Positions 16,930 through 25,103 of a DNA stretch of 64,000 bases are shown here, piece by piece (position 1 is the first letter of the stretch; each line of letters starts with the position of its first letter). The stretch covers positions 62,001 through 126,000 of the forward strand of contig NZ_JBDJAW010000010.1 of the NCBI RefSeq assembly GCF_039649665.1, given 5' to 3'. The notes under the pieces are model-generated. The model worked only from the letters and a program-made list of their open reading frames with translations, was not told the origin of the DNA and ran no database searches. A program made the position numbers and the translations under genes. This DNA comes from Microbispora sp. ZYX-F-249. Its GTDB lineage: Bacteria > Actinomycetota > Actinomycetes > Streptosporangiales > Streptosporangiaceae.

Positions 16930-17523
16930 GTGCCGACGGGGGTTGCCCTCCACAACGCGCGGGAGCAGTTGTTCGCCGCCGCGGAGCGCGTCCTGCTCAG
17001 GGACGGACCGAGCGGGCTGACCAGCCGGGCGGTCACCACCGAGGCGGGCTGCGCCAAGGGCGTCCTGCACCGGCACTTCGCCGACTTCGACGCCTTCCTC
17101 GCCGAGCTCGTGCTCGACGGCATCGCGAGGATCGACGCCCAGGCCGCCGCCCTGCGCCGGTCCGCCGGGACCGGCACCGTCGCCGGCAACCTCACCGGCG
17201 TGCTCACCGAGCTCTTCGGGTCGGTCGCCGTGGCGGTCGTCGGCCTGATCATCTCCAGGGACGGCTTGCGCGCCCGGCTGCGTCAGGCCAGGCCGGGCCC
17301 CGGCCTCCCGCTCCTGACGGAGGCCGCGGCCATGCTCGCGGCCTACCTCGCCGCCGAACGCGACCTGGGCCGCATCGCGGCGGACGCCGACGTCGACACG
17401 CTCGCTCCCACGCTGCTCGGAGCCTCGCACCTGCTGTTCGCCGACCGGGACGGCGGCCCGCCGCAGGCCGACGCCGTCCACAGGATGGTGACCACCGTCA
17501 TCTCCGGCGTCGTACGCGACTGA
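16930..17523 (+). CDS. TetR-family transcriptional repressor
   Basis: The 197-residue product has an N-terminal helix-turn-helix (TSRAVTTEAGCAKGVLHRHF) and an all-helical ligand-binding C-terminal part. GTG 16930 is supported by an excellent ribosome binding site, AGGAGG, 7 bases upstream. It faces away from the methyltransferase gene, and the palindromes in the short gap suggest that it represses both itself and that gene. The inducer cannot be predicted. Confidence 0.85.
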   Translation: MPTGVALHNAREQLFAAAERVLLRDGPSGLTSRAVTTEAGCAKGVLHRHFADFDAFLAELVLDGIARIDAQAAALRRSAGTGTVAGNLTGVLTELFGSVAVAVVGLIISRDGLRARLRQARPGPGLPLLTEAAAMLAAYLAAERDLGRIAADADVDTLAPTLLGASHLLFADRDGGPPQADAVHRMVTTVISGVVRD

Positions 17524-17563
17524 CCGACGAGCGCCGGATGCGCGGCGGGTAGCGTGATCGGAT

Positions 17564-18118
17564 GTGACGAGGCTCGCGCTGTTCGACCTGGACAACACCC
17601 TGATCGACCATGACGAGGCCTTCCGCGGGTGGGCCGTGGAGTTCGCGGACGACCGCGGCCTGGGCGCCGTGGCGGTGGAGCGGCTGGTCGCCCTCGACGG
17701 GCACGGCTACCTCCCGCGCGAGACGCTCTTCGCGCAGATCAAGGAGGACTTCGGCGTCGAAGGTCACGTCGAGGACCTGTGGGCCGCCTACCGCCGCCGG
17801 ATGCCTGAGCTCGTCCGCTGTCCCCGGGAGGTGCGCGACGGCCTGACCCGCCTGCGTACGACGGGCTGGCGGGTGGCGATCGTCACCAACGGGCTGGCGG
17901 ACAACCAGCTCGGCAAGATCCGGCGGACCGGTCTGGACGAGGTCGTGGACGCGTGGGCCGTCTCGGGCGCCGAGGGCGTCCGCAAGCCCGACCGGGGGTT
18001 GTTCGAGATCGCCGCGGCCCGCGCGGGCGCCGGCCTCGGTGCGGGCGGATGGGTGATCGGCGATCACCCGGTGCACGCTCCAGCTCGGTCAGCTCGGTGT
18101 GGTCGAAGAGGCGGATGA
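17564..18118 (+). pseudogene. HAD-superfamily hydrolase, C-terminus replaced at a deletion junction
   Basis: Residues 1-168 are good haloacid-dehalogenase sequence: motif I LFDLDNTLID with two catalytic Asp, motif II VAIVTNG, motif III Lys in GVRKPDRGLFEIA, and the start of motif IV, GWVIGDHPV. Motif IV normally continues with a second acidic pair and about 40 more residues. Here the protein runs instead into HAPARSARCGRRGG and stops, because the DNA from about 18,073 on belongs to another HAD gene in opposite orientation. Loss of the Mg2+-binding part of motif IV makes activity unlikely. GTG 17564 is the natural start. Confidence 0.7.
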
Positions 18119-18167
18119 CGCCGTCGAGGTCGCACAGCACCGCGTCGTACGGCCGGGGGTTCGCCAT
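18074..18167 (-). pseudogene. Remnant of a second HAD-superfamily gene (first 31 codons)
   Basis: ATG 18167 opens a frame reading MANPRPYDAVLCDLDGVIRL, with the HAD motif I DLDG, then FDHTELTELERA. After that it runs straight into the reverse complement of the other HAD gene's 3' part. Only the N-terminal 31 or so codons survive. The two HAD genes were probably convergent neighbours whose facing 3' regions were deleted together, with the bases GTGCAC at the junction. Confidence 0.65.
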
Positions 18168-18222
18168 CGCCCATGCATACCACGGGTGGCCGCCTCCCGG
18201 ATGGGTGACCGTCGTCGGCGGG

Positions 18223-19176
18223 TCAGCGCAGCATGTCGAGGGCGCGGGCGGTCCCGAGGGAGTCGTCGGCCGCCGTGTGCCGGGGCTCGGCCTCCCCGCG
18301 CAGCACCTCGTGGATGTGCCGGATGCCCCAGGAGAACGCGGTCCCCTCACCCGGCTCGTGCCGTTCGGCCAGGCGTCCCTCACGCCACACTTCGAGCCCG
18401 TCGTCCGGCCCTGGGTGGAACGGGTTGCTCAGCCGGATCTCCCCGCCGGTGCCGACCAGCCGGGTGTACGTCGTGAACGGCAGGTCGAAGCCGCAGCTCA
18501 TCATCAGGCGGCCGGTGCCGAACTCCAGGAGCCCTGCCGTCTCGATGTCCACGCCCGCCTCGCCCTTGACGACGACGGCGTGGCCGGCGACGGCGTCACC
18601 GCCGAACAGCAGCTGCGCGAGCCGCACCGGGTAGCAGCCCACGTCGTAGAGCGCGCCGCCGCCGAGGGCCGCGTCGAGCCGGATGTTCTCGGTGCCCTCC
18701 ATGGTGAAGTGGAAGGTCGACCAGATCTCCCGCAGGTCGCCGATCGCGCCCTCGGCGAGCAGGTCGCGCAGCCGCGCCGTCTGCGGATGGAAGGGGAAGA
18801 CGAACGCCTCCCAGAGCGGCCGGGCCGACCGGCGTGCCACCTCGATGACGTCGCCGGCCTCGGCGGCGGTGAGGCACAGCGGCTTCTCGCACAGGACGGC
18901 CTTGCCCGCCTCCAGGGCGGCGATCGTCCACGGCGCGTGCAGGGCGTTCGGCAGCGGGACGTAGACCGCGTCGATGCTCGGGTCCTCGATGACGGCCTCG
19001 TAGCCGTGTACCGCCCGGCCGACGCCGTTCCGCGCGGCGAACTCCTCGGCGCGGGACAGGTCGCGGCCCGCCACCACGGCGGCCGTGCCCCCGCCGGCCT
19101 CACGCAACGCGGGCAGGAACGCCCGCGCGGCGATGCCCGCCGTCCCGAGGACGCCCCATCGGATCGCCCCACTCAT
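18223..19176 (-). CDS. Gfo/Idh/MocA-family NAD(P)-dependent oxidoreductase
   Basis: The 317-residue product has the N-terminal Rossmann domain (IRWGVLGTAGIAARAFLPAL), then the family signature EKPLCLTAAEAGDVI with the conserved EKP lysine, then the C-terminal alpha/beta domain (GGGALYDVGCYPV, holding the conserved Asp and Tyr/His region). Such enzymes oxidise or reduce sugars, inositols or related alcohols; the exact substrate is not predictable. ATG 19176 is preceded by GGGTGGG. The first in-frame Met of the open frame lies further upstream but without conserved sequence. It is divergent from ohr. Confidence 0.85.
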   Translation of the reverse strand: MSGAIRWGVLGTAGIAARAFLPALREAGGGTAAVVAGRDLSRAEEFAARNGVGRAVHGYEAVIEDPSIDAVYVPLPNALHAPWTIAALEAGKAVLCEKPLCLTAAEAGDVIEVARRSARPLWEAFVFPFHPQTARLRDLLAEGAIGDLREIWSTFHFTMEGTENIRLDAALGGGALYDVGCYPVRLAQLLFGGDAVAGHAVVVKGEAGVDIETAGLLEFGTGRLMMSCGFDLPFTTYTRLVGTGGEIRLSNPFHPGPDDGLEVWREGRLAERHEPGEGTAFSWGIRHIHEVLRGEAEPRHTAADDSLGTARALDMLR

Positions 19177-19359
19177 ACCGAACCCACCCCTCGCCGCCAT
19201 GACAGAGATTTCACTGTTTACAGGGGAATGCCTGCCGGGACGGTAGCACAGGGACACTGATGGGAACTTTTGCCTCCGGAGTCCGGTATCGGGCCGCTCA
19301 GGGGGTACGTGACCGCCGATCCCGACCGGGACGCGACGCGAGCGGACGAGGGATGCGTT

Positions 19360-19929
19360 ATGAGCGAGGAAATACGGCGATTCACCCATATGCCGAGCGA
19401 TCGGGCGCCCGGGCCCGACTACTCGGGGCCGGGAGTCGAGGCGGAGCTGACCGGGGAGTTACTCGGAGACCAATCCGCGGACCGGCCCGGACGGCAGGCG
19501 GCCCGCGAGGGCGGCGAATCCTATGACGACCTGTACACGGCCCGGGCCTCCTCCGCCCTCGGCAAGGTGGCCTCGGACGACGGCATGCTCGACGTCCGCA
19601 TCAAGGCGCCCGGGGAGCTCGGCGGGCCGGGCGGGGCGACCAACCCCGAGCAGTTGCTCGCCGCGGCCTACGCCTCGTGCTTCCACAACTCGCTCACCCT
19701 GGTGGCCGGCCGGCAGGGCGTCCGGACCACCGACGCCACCGTGGACACGGCGGTCACCCTGCGCAAGCGGGGCACCGCCGACGACTACACGATCACCACG
19801 GACCTGACCGTACGCCTGCCGGGGGTGGAGCCCGAGGCGGCTCGCAGGCTGGTGGAGCAGGCGCACGGCGAGTGCCCGTACTCGCGGGCCTTCATGCAGG
19901 GCGCCGAGGTGCACCTGCACGTCGCCTGA
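19360..19929 (+). CDS. ohr: Organic hydroperoxide resistance protein (Ohr/OsmC family) with N-terminal extension
   Basis: This thiol peroxidase reduces organic hydroperoxides. Both redox cysteines are present: ASCFHNSLTLVA (peroxidatic) and GECPYSRAFM (resolving), in the Ohr-type spacing. The Ohr core begins near DDLYTARASSALGK. It is preceded by about 50 residues (MSEEIRRFTHMPSD and a GELLGDQSADRPGRQ stretch) that common Ohr proteins of about 140 residues lack. ATG 19360 is supported by GAGGGA about 8 bases upstream, so the extension appears to be translated. No MarR-type OhrR gene lies next to it. Confidence 0.85.
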   Translation: MSEEIRRFTHMPSDRAPGPDYSGPGVEAELTGELLGDQSADRPGRQAAREGGESYDDLYTARASSALGKVASDDGMLDVRIKAPGELGGPGGATNPEQLLAAAYASCFHNSLTLVAGRQGVRTTDATVDTAVTLRKRGTADDYTITTDLTVRLPGVEPEAARRLVEQAHGECPYSRAFMQGAEVHLHVA

Positions 19930-20014
19930 CCCCGCGCCGCCCCGGCCGAGGCGTCCGGGGTGAGGGCGGGGAGCGGACCCGCGGCCGCGCACACCACGGG
20001 TCCGCCCGCTCATT

Positions 20015-20773
20015 TCAGATCCTCTGCCACAGCGCGGGGACGTTCGGCGGCTCCCAGCCCACGAGCGCCGTGTGGGCCTGCCAGCACTGGTACGTCGCCC
20101 CGCCGTAGGTGACCCGGTCGCCCACCTTGTACGCCGTGCCGGCGGCCCAGGTGCCACCGGCAACGGTCGGGGTGGGCGTGGGGGTACGCGTCGGCGTGGG
20201 AGACGGGCTCGGAGTACGCGTCGGCGTCGGGGAGGGAGTCGGCGTCGGGCTGGGCGTCCCGCCCCCGCCGACCTGCAGGTCGACGCAGGCGTAGAACGCG
20301 TTGGGGGTGTCGGCCACGTTCCAGATCGCGAGGACCTTCTGCCGGCCCGTCCGTCCGCTCAGGTTCACGGTGTGGCTGACGGTGGCGGGAGGCTGGCGTC
20401 CCTGGTCGTCGAAGACGGCGACCCGCGTGCCTCCGATGTAGTACTCCCACGTGCTGGTGGCGTGGCGGGCGGTCAGCGACCAGGTGAACGTGACGGTGCC
20501 GCCGACGCTGGTGGCCGGCCACGGCCTGCTCTCGTCGTCGAGCTGGGCGAATCGGGCGTTGCCGCCGCTGCAGCTGCGCAGCCCCTTCGGCCCTTCCACG
20601 CTTTGGGGCTCGTAGACGATCTCGCCGCAGTTGGGGACGCGGCCCTGGGCGCACATCGCCTGGCGGCTCGGGGGCGACGAGATGTAGCCGTGCGCCTGCG
20701 CCGGTGCGGCGACGAACACCGTGGCGCCGATGGCGATCGCCGCTGTCGCGAGGAAGGTCAGCGTTCTTCGCAT
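20015..20773 (-). CDS. AA10 lytic polysaccharide monooxygenase with C-terminal chitin-binding module
   Basis: The 252-residue secreted copper enzyme cleaves crystalline chitin or cellulose oxidatively. The signal peptide ends AQA, and the mature protein starts with His28 (HGYISSPPSRQ), the first histidine of the copper brace; the second is the His in LTARHATSTWEY. The AA10 domain is followed by a 40-residue Pro/Thr/Ser linker and a CBM5/12 module (WAAGTAYKVGDRVTYGG, QCWQAHTALVGWEP). The start is ATG 20773 with GAGGAG upstream. The promoter carries GAAAGTTTC, related to the operator of the sugar importer at 35.2 kb. Substrate preference cannot be read with confidence; the CBM suggests chitin. 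Confidence 0.9.
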   Translation of the reverse strand: MRRTLTFLATAAIAIGATVFVAAPAQAHGYISSPPSRQAMCAQGRVPNCGEIVYEPQSVEGPKGLRSCSGGNARFAQLDDESRPWPATSVGGTVTFTWSLTARHATSTWEYYIGGTRVAVFDDQGRQPPATVSHTVNLSGRTGRQKVLAIWNVADTPNAFYACVDLQVGGGGTPSPTPTPSPTPTRTPSPSPTPTRTPTPTPTVAGGTWAAGTAYKVGDRVTYGGATYQCWQAHTALVGWEPPNVPALWQRI

Positions 20774-20812
20774 GTGTGCTCCTCACTGCTGGGGGGTGGC
20801 GCAAATATAAAA

Positions 20813-20821
20813 GAAAGTTTC
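20813..20821. promoter_or_regulatory. GAAAGTTTC palindrome upstream of the LPMO gene
   Basis: This 9-bp palindrome lies 40 bases before the LPMO start, in the only AT-rich part of the gap (AAATATAAAAGAAAGTTTCC). Read on the minus strand it is GAAACTTTC, the same core as the CCGAAACTTTCGG operator upstream of the sugar importer. A shared LacI-type regulator for polysaccharide use is plausible. Confidence 0.45.
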
Positions 20822-20960
20822 CTAACAGTGAAGGCCCAATGACTGCGTCTGTCAGATCGTCGGCGGCGGGATCGTTCCAGCGTGGGAGCTCCGCACGGCC
20901 CTGCCCGCGTGAGAGCAAGGCCCCCGCTTCGAGAGAGCACGCCCCCGCCCCCCAAAGAGC

Positions 20961-20994
20961 ACGGCCCCGCTCCCTCGGGGAGCAGGGGCCGTGC
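20961..20994 (-). terminator. Strong GC hairpin downstream of the GvpU-like gene
   Basis: CACGGCCCCGCTCC and GGAGCAGGGGCCGTG pair over 14 bases with a single bulge and a 5-base loop. The hairpin ends 7 bases past the stop of the gene at 21001-21441. It also lies upstream of the divergently placed LPMO transcript, insulating the two. No U-tract follows. Confidence 0.65.
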
Positions 20995-21000
20995 GGGACG

Positions 21001-21441
21001 TCACGCCGTTCGCACGTCCGGCGTGCCGACCTGAGCGAGTGACCAGCCGCTGACGTCTTCGAGGCGGATCCGCCAGGTCGCTCCGGCGCCGCCCGCCGGG
21101 CGGTCGCCGGCGAAGGCGTCGACGAGGTGAAGGTAGTCCGGGAGGTCCTGCTCGGAGCCGGAGTCGAAGTCTCCGGCGAGCGCGGCGGCACGGTGGCGCT
21201 CCCGGCGCTCCTTCGCGCTCTCGGCGATGCGCAGGAAGAAGCCTTCGGGGCCGCCGCCCGCGGGTACCTCCTCGGCGCGCGACCGGCGGATCTCTTCGAT
21301 CACCGCGGTGGCGTACTCCTCCGGGGAGACGAGATGGCCGGTGATGATCGTGCCGTTCACGGCGAGGGCGACGCCCATTCGCTCCTTCGCCATGGACACG
21401 GCGAAGACCAGGGCCCGCAGTACTGGATCGGTGGTGCTCAT
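21001..21441 (-). CDS. GvpU-like protein
   Basis: The 146-residue product contains VSMAKERMGVALAVNGTIITGHLVSPEEY, which resembles the core of gas-vesicle accessory protein GvpU (a small protein with an NG-x-I/V-x-G-x-L pattern). The middle is charged and helical (AESAKERRERHRAAALAG), and the C-terminus returns to beta strands (GATWRIRLEDVSGW). No other gas-vesicle gene is in the window, so a role in gas vesicles is doubtful; isolated GvpU-like genes may do something else. The start is ATG 21441. It is transcribed alone with its own terminator. Confidence 0.5.
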   Translation of the reverse strand: MSTTDPVLRALVFAVSMAKERMGVALAVNGTIITGHLVSPEEYATAVIEEIRRSRAEEVPAGGGPEGFFLRIAESAKERRERHRAAALAGDFDSGSEQDLPDYLHLVDAFAGDRPAGGAGATWRIRLEDVSGWSLAQVGTPDVRTA

Positions 21442-21497
21442 GCGCCGATCTTGTCATCCGCCGGACGACGGCCGTACGGGCCACCGGGTGGGAGGCG

Positions 21498-21547
21498 TTG
21501 ACATGCGCCGGCCGTCGCCTACACTCTCACACGTGAACGATCGTTCA
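21498..21547 (+). promoter_or_regulatory. Promoter and ArsR-family operator of the zinc repressor-exporter operon
   Basis: TTGACA (21498-21503) and TACACT (21520-21525), 16 bases apart, form a good sigma-70-like promoter. Transcription would begin at about 21531-21533, at the GTG start codon, so the message is probably leaderless. The perfect 14-bp palindrome TGAACGATCGTTCA (21534-21547) overlaps the start codon. It matches the TGAA-TTCA form of SmtB/CzrA-type operators, so a bound repressor would block polymerase directly. Confidence 0.75.
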
Positions 21548-21937
21548 AGTGTTGTGGATTTCGTGACGGCCGACTCCTGCGCGCTGCCGGTCGTGGACGC
21601 GAGCCGGGTGGAGACCGTCAGGGGGGCGATGCCGGCCGCGGAGACGGTGGAGGGTCTGGCGAAGATCTTCGGGCTGCTTGCCGACCCCGGGCGCTTGCGG
21701 CTGATCGCGGCGCTGCTGGAGGGCGGCGAGATGTGCGTGTGCGACCTCGCCGCCGCGACCGGCCACAGCATGTCGGCCGCGTCCCACGCCCTGCGCCTGC
21801 TGCGTGCCCACAACGTGGTGAAGGTGCGGCGCGCGGGAAGGATGGCCTACTACCGCCTCGCGGACTCGCACGTGCGACTGCTGTTCGACCTGGCGATCAC
21901 GCACATCGGACATGAGGAGAAGGACCGGGATGGGTGA
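21533..21937 (+). CDS. ArsR/SmtB-family metal-responsive repressor, CzrA-like zinc site
   Basis: The 134-residue winged-helix repressor has helix 3 MCVCDLAAATGHSMSAASHALRL. The C-terminal helix holds Asp111, His113, His124 and His127. The spacing (+2, +13, +16) is identical to the alpha-5 zinc site of CzrA/SmtB as known from the family. A Cys68-Val-Cys70 pair in helix 3 resembles CadC/ArsR-type sites, so a second metal site is possible. GTG 21533 is chosen from the promoter position; an ATG at 21503 would lie inside the -35 element. The 3' end overlaps the CDF exporter gene by 8 bases, and together they form a classic autoregulated zinc/cobalt efflux operon. Confidence 0.85.
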   Translation: MNDRSSVVDFVTADSCALPVVDASRVETVRGAMPAAETVEGLAKIFGLLADPGRLRLIAALLEGGEMCVCDLAAATGHSMSAASHALRLLRAHNVVKVRRAGRMAYYRLADSHVRLLFDLAITHIGHEEKDRDG

Positions 21938-23051
21938 GACCGGGAGGGACGCGGGCCGCGAGCACGCGCGCGAGCACGGTCACGGGCACGGTCATGGGCA
22001 CGGGCACGCGGTCAGCGCCGAGGCCGACCGGCGTCTGCTGACCGGCGCGCTGGCGCTCATCGTCGGCTTCATGGCGGTCGAGGTCGTCGTCGGCGTCATC
22101 GCGCACTCCCTGGCCCTGATCAGCGATGCCGGGCACATGCTCACCGACGCCATCGCCATCGCCTTCGCGATCGTGGCCATGCGGATCGCCGCCCGCCCGC
22201 CGCAGGGCGGCTTCACCTACGGCCTCAAACGCGCCGAGATCATCAGCGCCCAGATCAACGGGATCACGCTGCTGCTGCTCAGCGTCTACTTCGTCTACGA
22301 GGGCGTACGCCGCCTGATCGAACCTCCCGAGGTCCACGGCGCCTACGTGGTCGCCACCGGCGTCGCCGGGATCGCGGTGAACCTGGCCGCGACCTGGCTG
22401 CTGAGCAGGGCCAACCGTGCCAGCCTGAATGTCGAGGGCGCCTTCCAGCACATCCTCAACGACCTGTTCGCCTTCATCGCCACCACCGCCGCCGGCGCGG
22501 TGATCTGGGCGACCGGCTGGGGCCGGGCCGACGCCCTGGCCGCGCTGGTCGTGGCCGCCCTGATGCTCAAGGCCGGGTGGGGCCTGGTGCGCGAGTCCGG
22601 CCGGGTCTTCATGGAGGCGGCTCCCGCCGGGATGAACCCGGCCGAGATCGGCCGTAAGGCCGCCGCCCTGGAACACGTCGTCGAGGTGCACGACCTGCAC
22701 ATCTGGGAGGTCACCAGCGGCTACCCCGCCATGTCCGCGCACATCCTGGTCGCCCCCGGCGCCGACTGCCACGCCGTACGGCAGGCGGCGCAGCGGATGG
22801 TCCACGACGAGTACGGCATCGACCACACCACCCTGCAGGTCGACCACGCCCCGCCGGAGCTCCTCGCGATAGGCGAGCCGTCTCCCGAAGCCGCCGAGCC
22901 GCACTGCACCGACGCGCACGGCCCCGCGCACACCAACGGGCGGTGGCGGCCGGCGGAGGAAACGGCGCCGGAGCGGCGCGCGGCCGGGTGCGCCGGCCGC
23001 CGCTACATCAGGTTCGCCACCCCCGGACGCCTCTCCGACCGCCGATCCTGA
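21930..23051 (+). CDS. Cation diffusion facilitator zinc exporter
   Basis: The 373-residue inner-membrane antiporter has six transmembrane segments and a cytoplasmic C-terminal domain. The transport site shows HSLALISDAGHMLTDA (His and Asp in TM2) and HILNDL (His and Asp in TM5), the His-Asp/His-Asp set known for Zn2+-selective members. The N-terminus is a His-Gly repeat (HGHGHGHGHGHA) and the C-terminus has another His/Cys-rich tail (EPHCTDAHGPAH), both likely to gather metal. ATG 21930 overlaps the stop of the repressor gene and has AGGAGAAGG upstream, so translation is coupled. Confidence 0.9.
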   Translation: MGETGRDAGREHAREHGHGHGHGHGHAVSAEADRRLLTGALALIVGFMAVEVVVGVIAHSLALISDAGHMLTDAIAIAFAIVAMRIAARPPQGGFTYGLKRAEIISAQINGITLLLLSVYFVYEGVRRLIEPPEVHGAYVVATGVAGIAVNLAATWLLSRANRASLNVEGAFQHILNDLFAFIATTAAGAVIWATGWGRADALAALVVAALMLKAGWGLVRESGRVFMEAAPAGMNPAEIGRKAAALEHVVEVHDLHIWEVTSGYPAMSAHILVAPGADCHAVRQAAQRMVHDEYGIDHTTLQVDHAPPELLAIGEPSPEAAEPHCTDAHGPAHTNGRWRPAEETAPERRAAGCAGRRYIRFATPGRLSDRRS

Positions 23052-23172
23052 CCGTCCCCCCTCACCGGCGGGTGGACACGAACGGCCACGTCGCCTCGAG
23101 CCGGCGCTCCCCGGCCGGGACAGGCGACCGGCGGCTCTGTTTGCCGTATCGCCCCAGGGGTATCAGGCGCGC

Positions 23173-24006
23173 ATGTTCGCCCCGTCCGACCTGGATGTAC
23201 TCGTGCCCACGAAGGACCGCCCGGGCGCGCTGGGCGTGACGTTGGCGGGCCTCGCGGCGCAGACCGTGGCCGGATTCCGCGTCGTGCTCTCCGATCAATC
23301 GGACGCGCCGGTCGCCGACGACCCGCTGGTGGCGGCGCAGCTGCGGATCCTCTGTCACCGCGACAGGCCGGTGACCGTCCACCGTCACCTGCCCCCACGC
23401 GGCATGGCGGAACAACGCGCCTTCCTGCTCGACCGGGCCGAGCGGCGGCTGGTGCTCTACATCGACGACGACGTCTGGCTGGAGCCGGAGGCGATCGAGG
23501 TCCTGCTGTCCGCGATGAGCGACCTGCGCTGCGGCTTCATCGGCTACGCCCTGCACGGCCTGTCCTACCGCGACGACGTACGCCCCGCCGAGCTGGCGCC
23601 GTACGAGGAGTGGACGGACGGCGTGCGGCCCGAGCGGGTGCGCCGGGAGTCACCGGCCTGGCGGCGCCACACCCTGCACAACGCCTCGAACCCGCTGCAC
23701 CTCGCGCGCGAACACCTGGGCACTCCGGGCCCCGGGGAGTGGCGGGCGTACAAGGTGGCCTGGATCGGCGGCTGCGTGCTGTACGACCGGGAACGGCTGC
23801 TGGAGTGCGGCGGCTTCGACTTCTGGCGGTCGGTGCCGCCCCGGCACGCGGGTGAGGACGTCGCGGCGCAGCTGCGCGTCATGGAGAGGTACGGCGGCGC
23901 GGGCCTGCTGCCGAGCCGGGCCTACCACCTGGAGCTGCCCACGACGGTCACCGACCGCAGCGCCGAGTGCTACGACTATGTGTTCGAGCCGGCATGGGCG
24001 CCCTGA
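23173..24006 (+). CDS. Family 2 glycosyltransferase
   Basis: The 277-residue GT-A fold transferase opens LDVLVPTKDRPGALGVTLAGL, with the nucleotide-sugar metal motif YIDDDVWLEPEAIEVLL. Further conserved features are WIGGCVLYDRERLLECGGFD and HAGEDVAAQLRVMERYGG, which fit the acceptor side and the catalytic-base region (ED). It has no membrane segment. The 3' end overlaps the GT9 gene by 13 bases, so both probably build one glycoconjugate. Donor and acceptor are unknown. Confidence 0.85.
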   Translation: MFAPSDLDVLVPTKDRPGALGVTLAGLAAQTVAGFRVVLSDQSDAPVADDPLVAAQLRILCHRDRPVTVHRHLPPRGMAEQRAFLLDRAERRLVLYIDDDVWLEPEAIEVLLSAMSDLRCGFIGYALHGLSYRDDVRPAELAPYEEWTDGVRPERVRRESPAWRRHTLHNASNPLHLAREHLGTPGPGEWRAYKVAWIGGCVLYDRERLLECGGFDFWRSVPPRHAGEDVAAQLRVMERYGGAGLLPSRAYHLELPTTVTDRSAECYDYVFEPAWAP

Positions 24007-25040
24007 TCGAGGACGTTCACCGCATCGCGGTGCTGCGGGCCAACGCCCTGGGCGACCTGGTCCTCGCCATGCCCGCCCTGGAGGCGCTCCGCCGGGCCTA
24101 TCCGCAGGCCCGGCTCACCCTCCTCGGCACTTCCTGGCACGCCGGGTTCCTGGACGGCAGGCCGGGCCCGGTCGACGACGTCGTCGCCCTGCCGCCGATC
24201 TCCGGGGTCTCGTCGGCGGAGAGCGGGCACGAGGCGCCGGAAAGCCTGTTCGCGGAGCTGCGCGAGCACCGGTTCGACCTCGCCGTGCAGATCCACGGCG
24301 GCGGGCGCTACTCCAACCCCTTCGTGAAGGCGATCGGCGCCCGGGTGACCGCGGGCCTGCGCGCGCCGGACGCCGAACGGCTCGACCTGTGCGTGCCGTA
24401 CGTCTACTACCAGCACGAGACGCTGCGCTATCTGGAGGTCGCCGCGCTGGTCGGCGGGACGGCCGAGGTGTACGAGCCCAGGATCGCCGTGACCGGCGCC
24501 GACCGCGCCGAACTCGCCCGCGTGTACGGCGAGCCGCCCCGCGGCCTGGTCGCGCTGCATCCGGGGGCGAGCGACCCCCGCCGGCGCTGGCCGGCGCGCG
24601 CCTTCGCGGAGGCGGCCGACCGGCTCGGCCGCCCGGTCGTGATCACCGGCATCGAGAAGGAGCGGGAGGTGGTCGAGGAGGTCGCGGCGGCGATGCGGCG
24701 GCCCGCCCTCACGGCGGTCGGCACGCTGAGCGTCGGCGGCCTCGCCGCGCTGTACGAGCGGTGCGACCTGGTCATCTCCAACGACACCGGCCCCCGCCAC
24801 CTCGCCGCGGCGGTCGGAACGGCCACCGTCGGCATCTACTGGTCCGGCAACCTGATCAACGCGGGGCCTCTCACCCGCACCCTGCACCGCCCGCTGATCT
24901 CCTGGACCGCGCGGTGCCCGGTCTGCGGCGTCAGCGGGCACGATCCCCGGGCGGGGCGGTGCCCGCACGACGAGTCGTGGGTGGCCGAGGTCCCGGTCGA
25001 CGACGTGGTCGAACAGGCCGCGGACCTGCTCCGGAGCTGA
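23994..25040 (+). CDS. Family 9 (heptosyltransferase-like) glycosyltransferase
   Basis: The 348-residue GT-B protein starts HRIAVLRANALGDLVLAMPALEALRRAYP, the ADP-heptose transferase N-terminal motif, and carries ALHPGASDPRRRWP and SNDTGPRHLAAAVGTATVGIYW, the C-terminal nucleotide-binding motif. Near the end a CPVCGVSGHD-GRCPHD cluster of Cys and His could bind zinc. Actinomycetes lack LPS, so the product is some other surface glycan. ATG 23994 lies inside the GT2 gene; GTG 23967 is an alternative. Confidence 0.85.
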   Translation: MGALIEDVHRIAVLRANALGDLVLAMPALEALRRAYPQARLTLLGTSWHAGFLDGRPGPVDDVVALPPISGVSSAESGHEAPESLFAELREHRFDLAVQIHGGGRYSNPFVKAIGARVTAGLRAPDAERLDLCVPYVYYQHETLRYLEVAALVGGTAEVYEPRIAVTGADRAELARVYGEPPRGLVALHPGASDPRRRWPARAFAEAADRLGRPVVITGIEKEREVVEEVAAAMRRPALTAVGTLSVGGLAALYERCDLVISNDTGPRHLAAAVGTATVGIYWSGNLINAGPLTRTLHRPLISWTARCPVCGVSGHDPRAGRCPHDESWVAEVPVDDVVEQAADLLRS

Positions 25041-25103
25041 TCGCCGGAGGAGACCAGCGGACGACAAGGAGTCTCCAAGTCGGTGCCCCTAGGGTCGGCG
25101 GAC

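Noticed and set aside
21001..21441. Gas-vesicle gene cluster
   Set aside because: Only a GvpU-like gene is seen. No gvpA, gvpN or gvpF-like gene occurs in the window.
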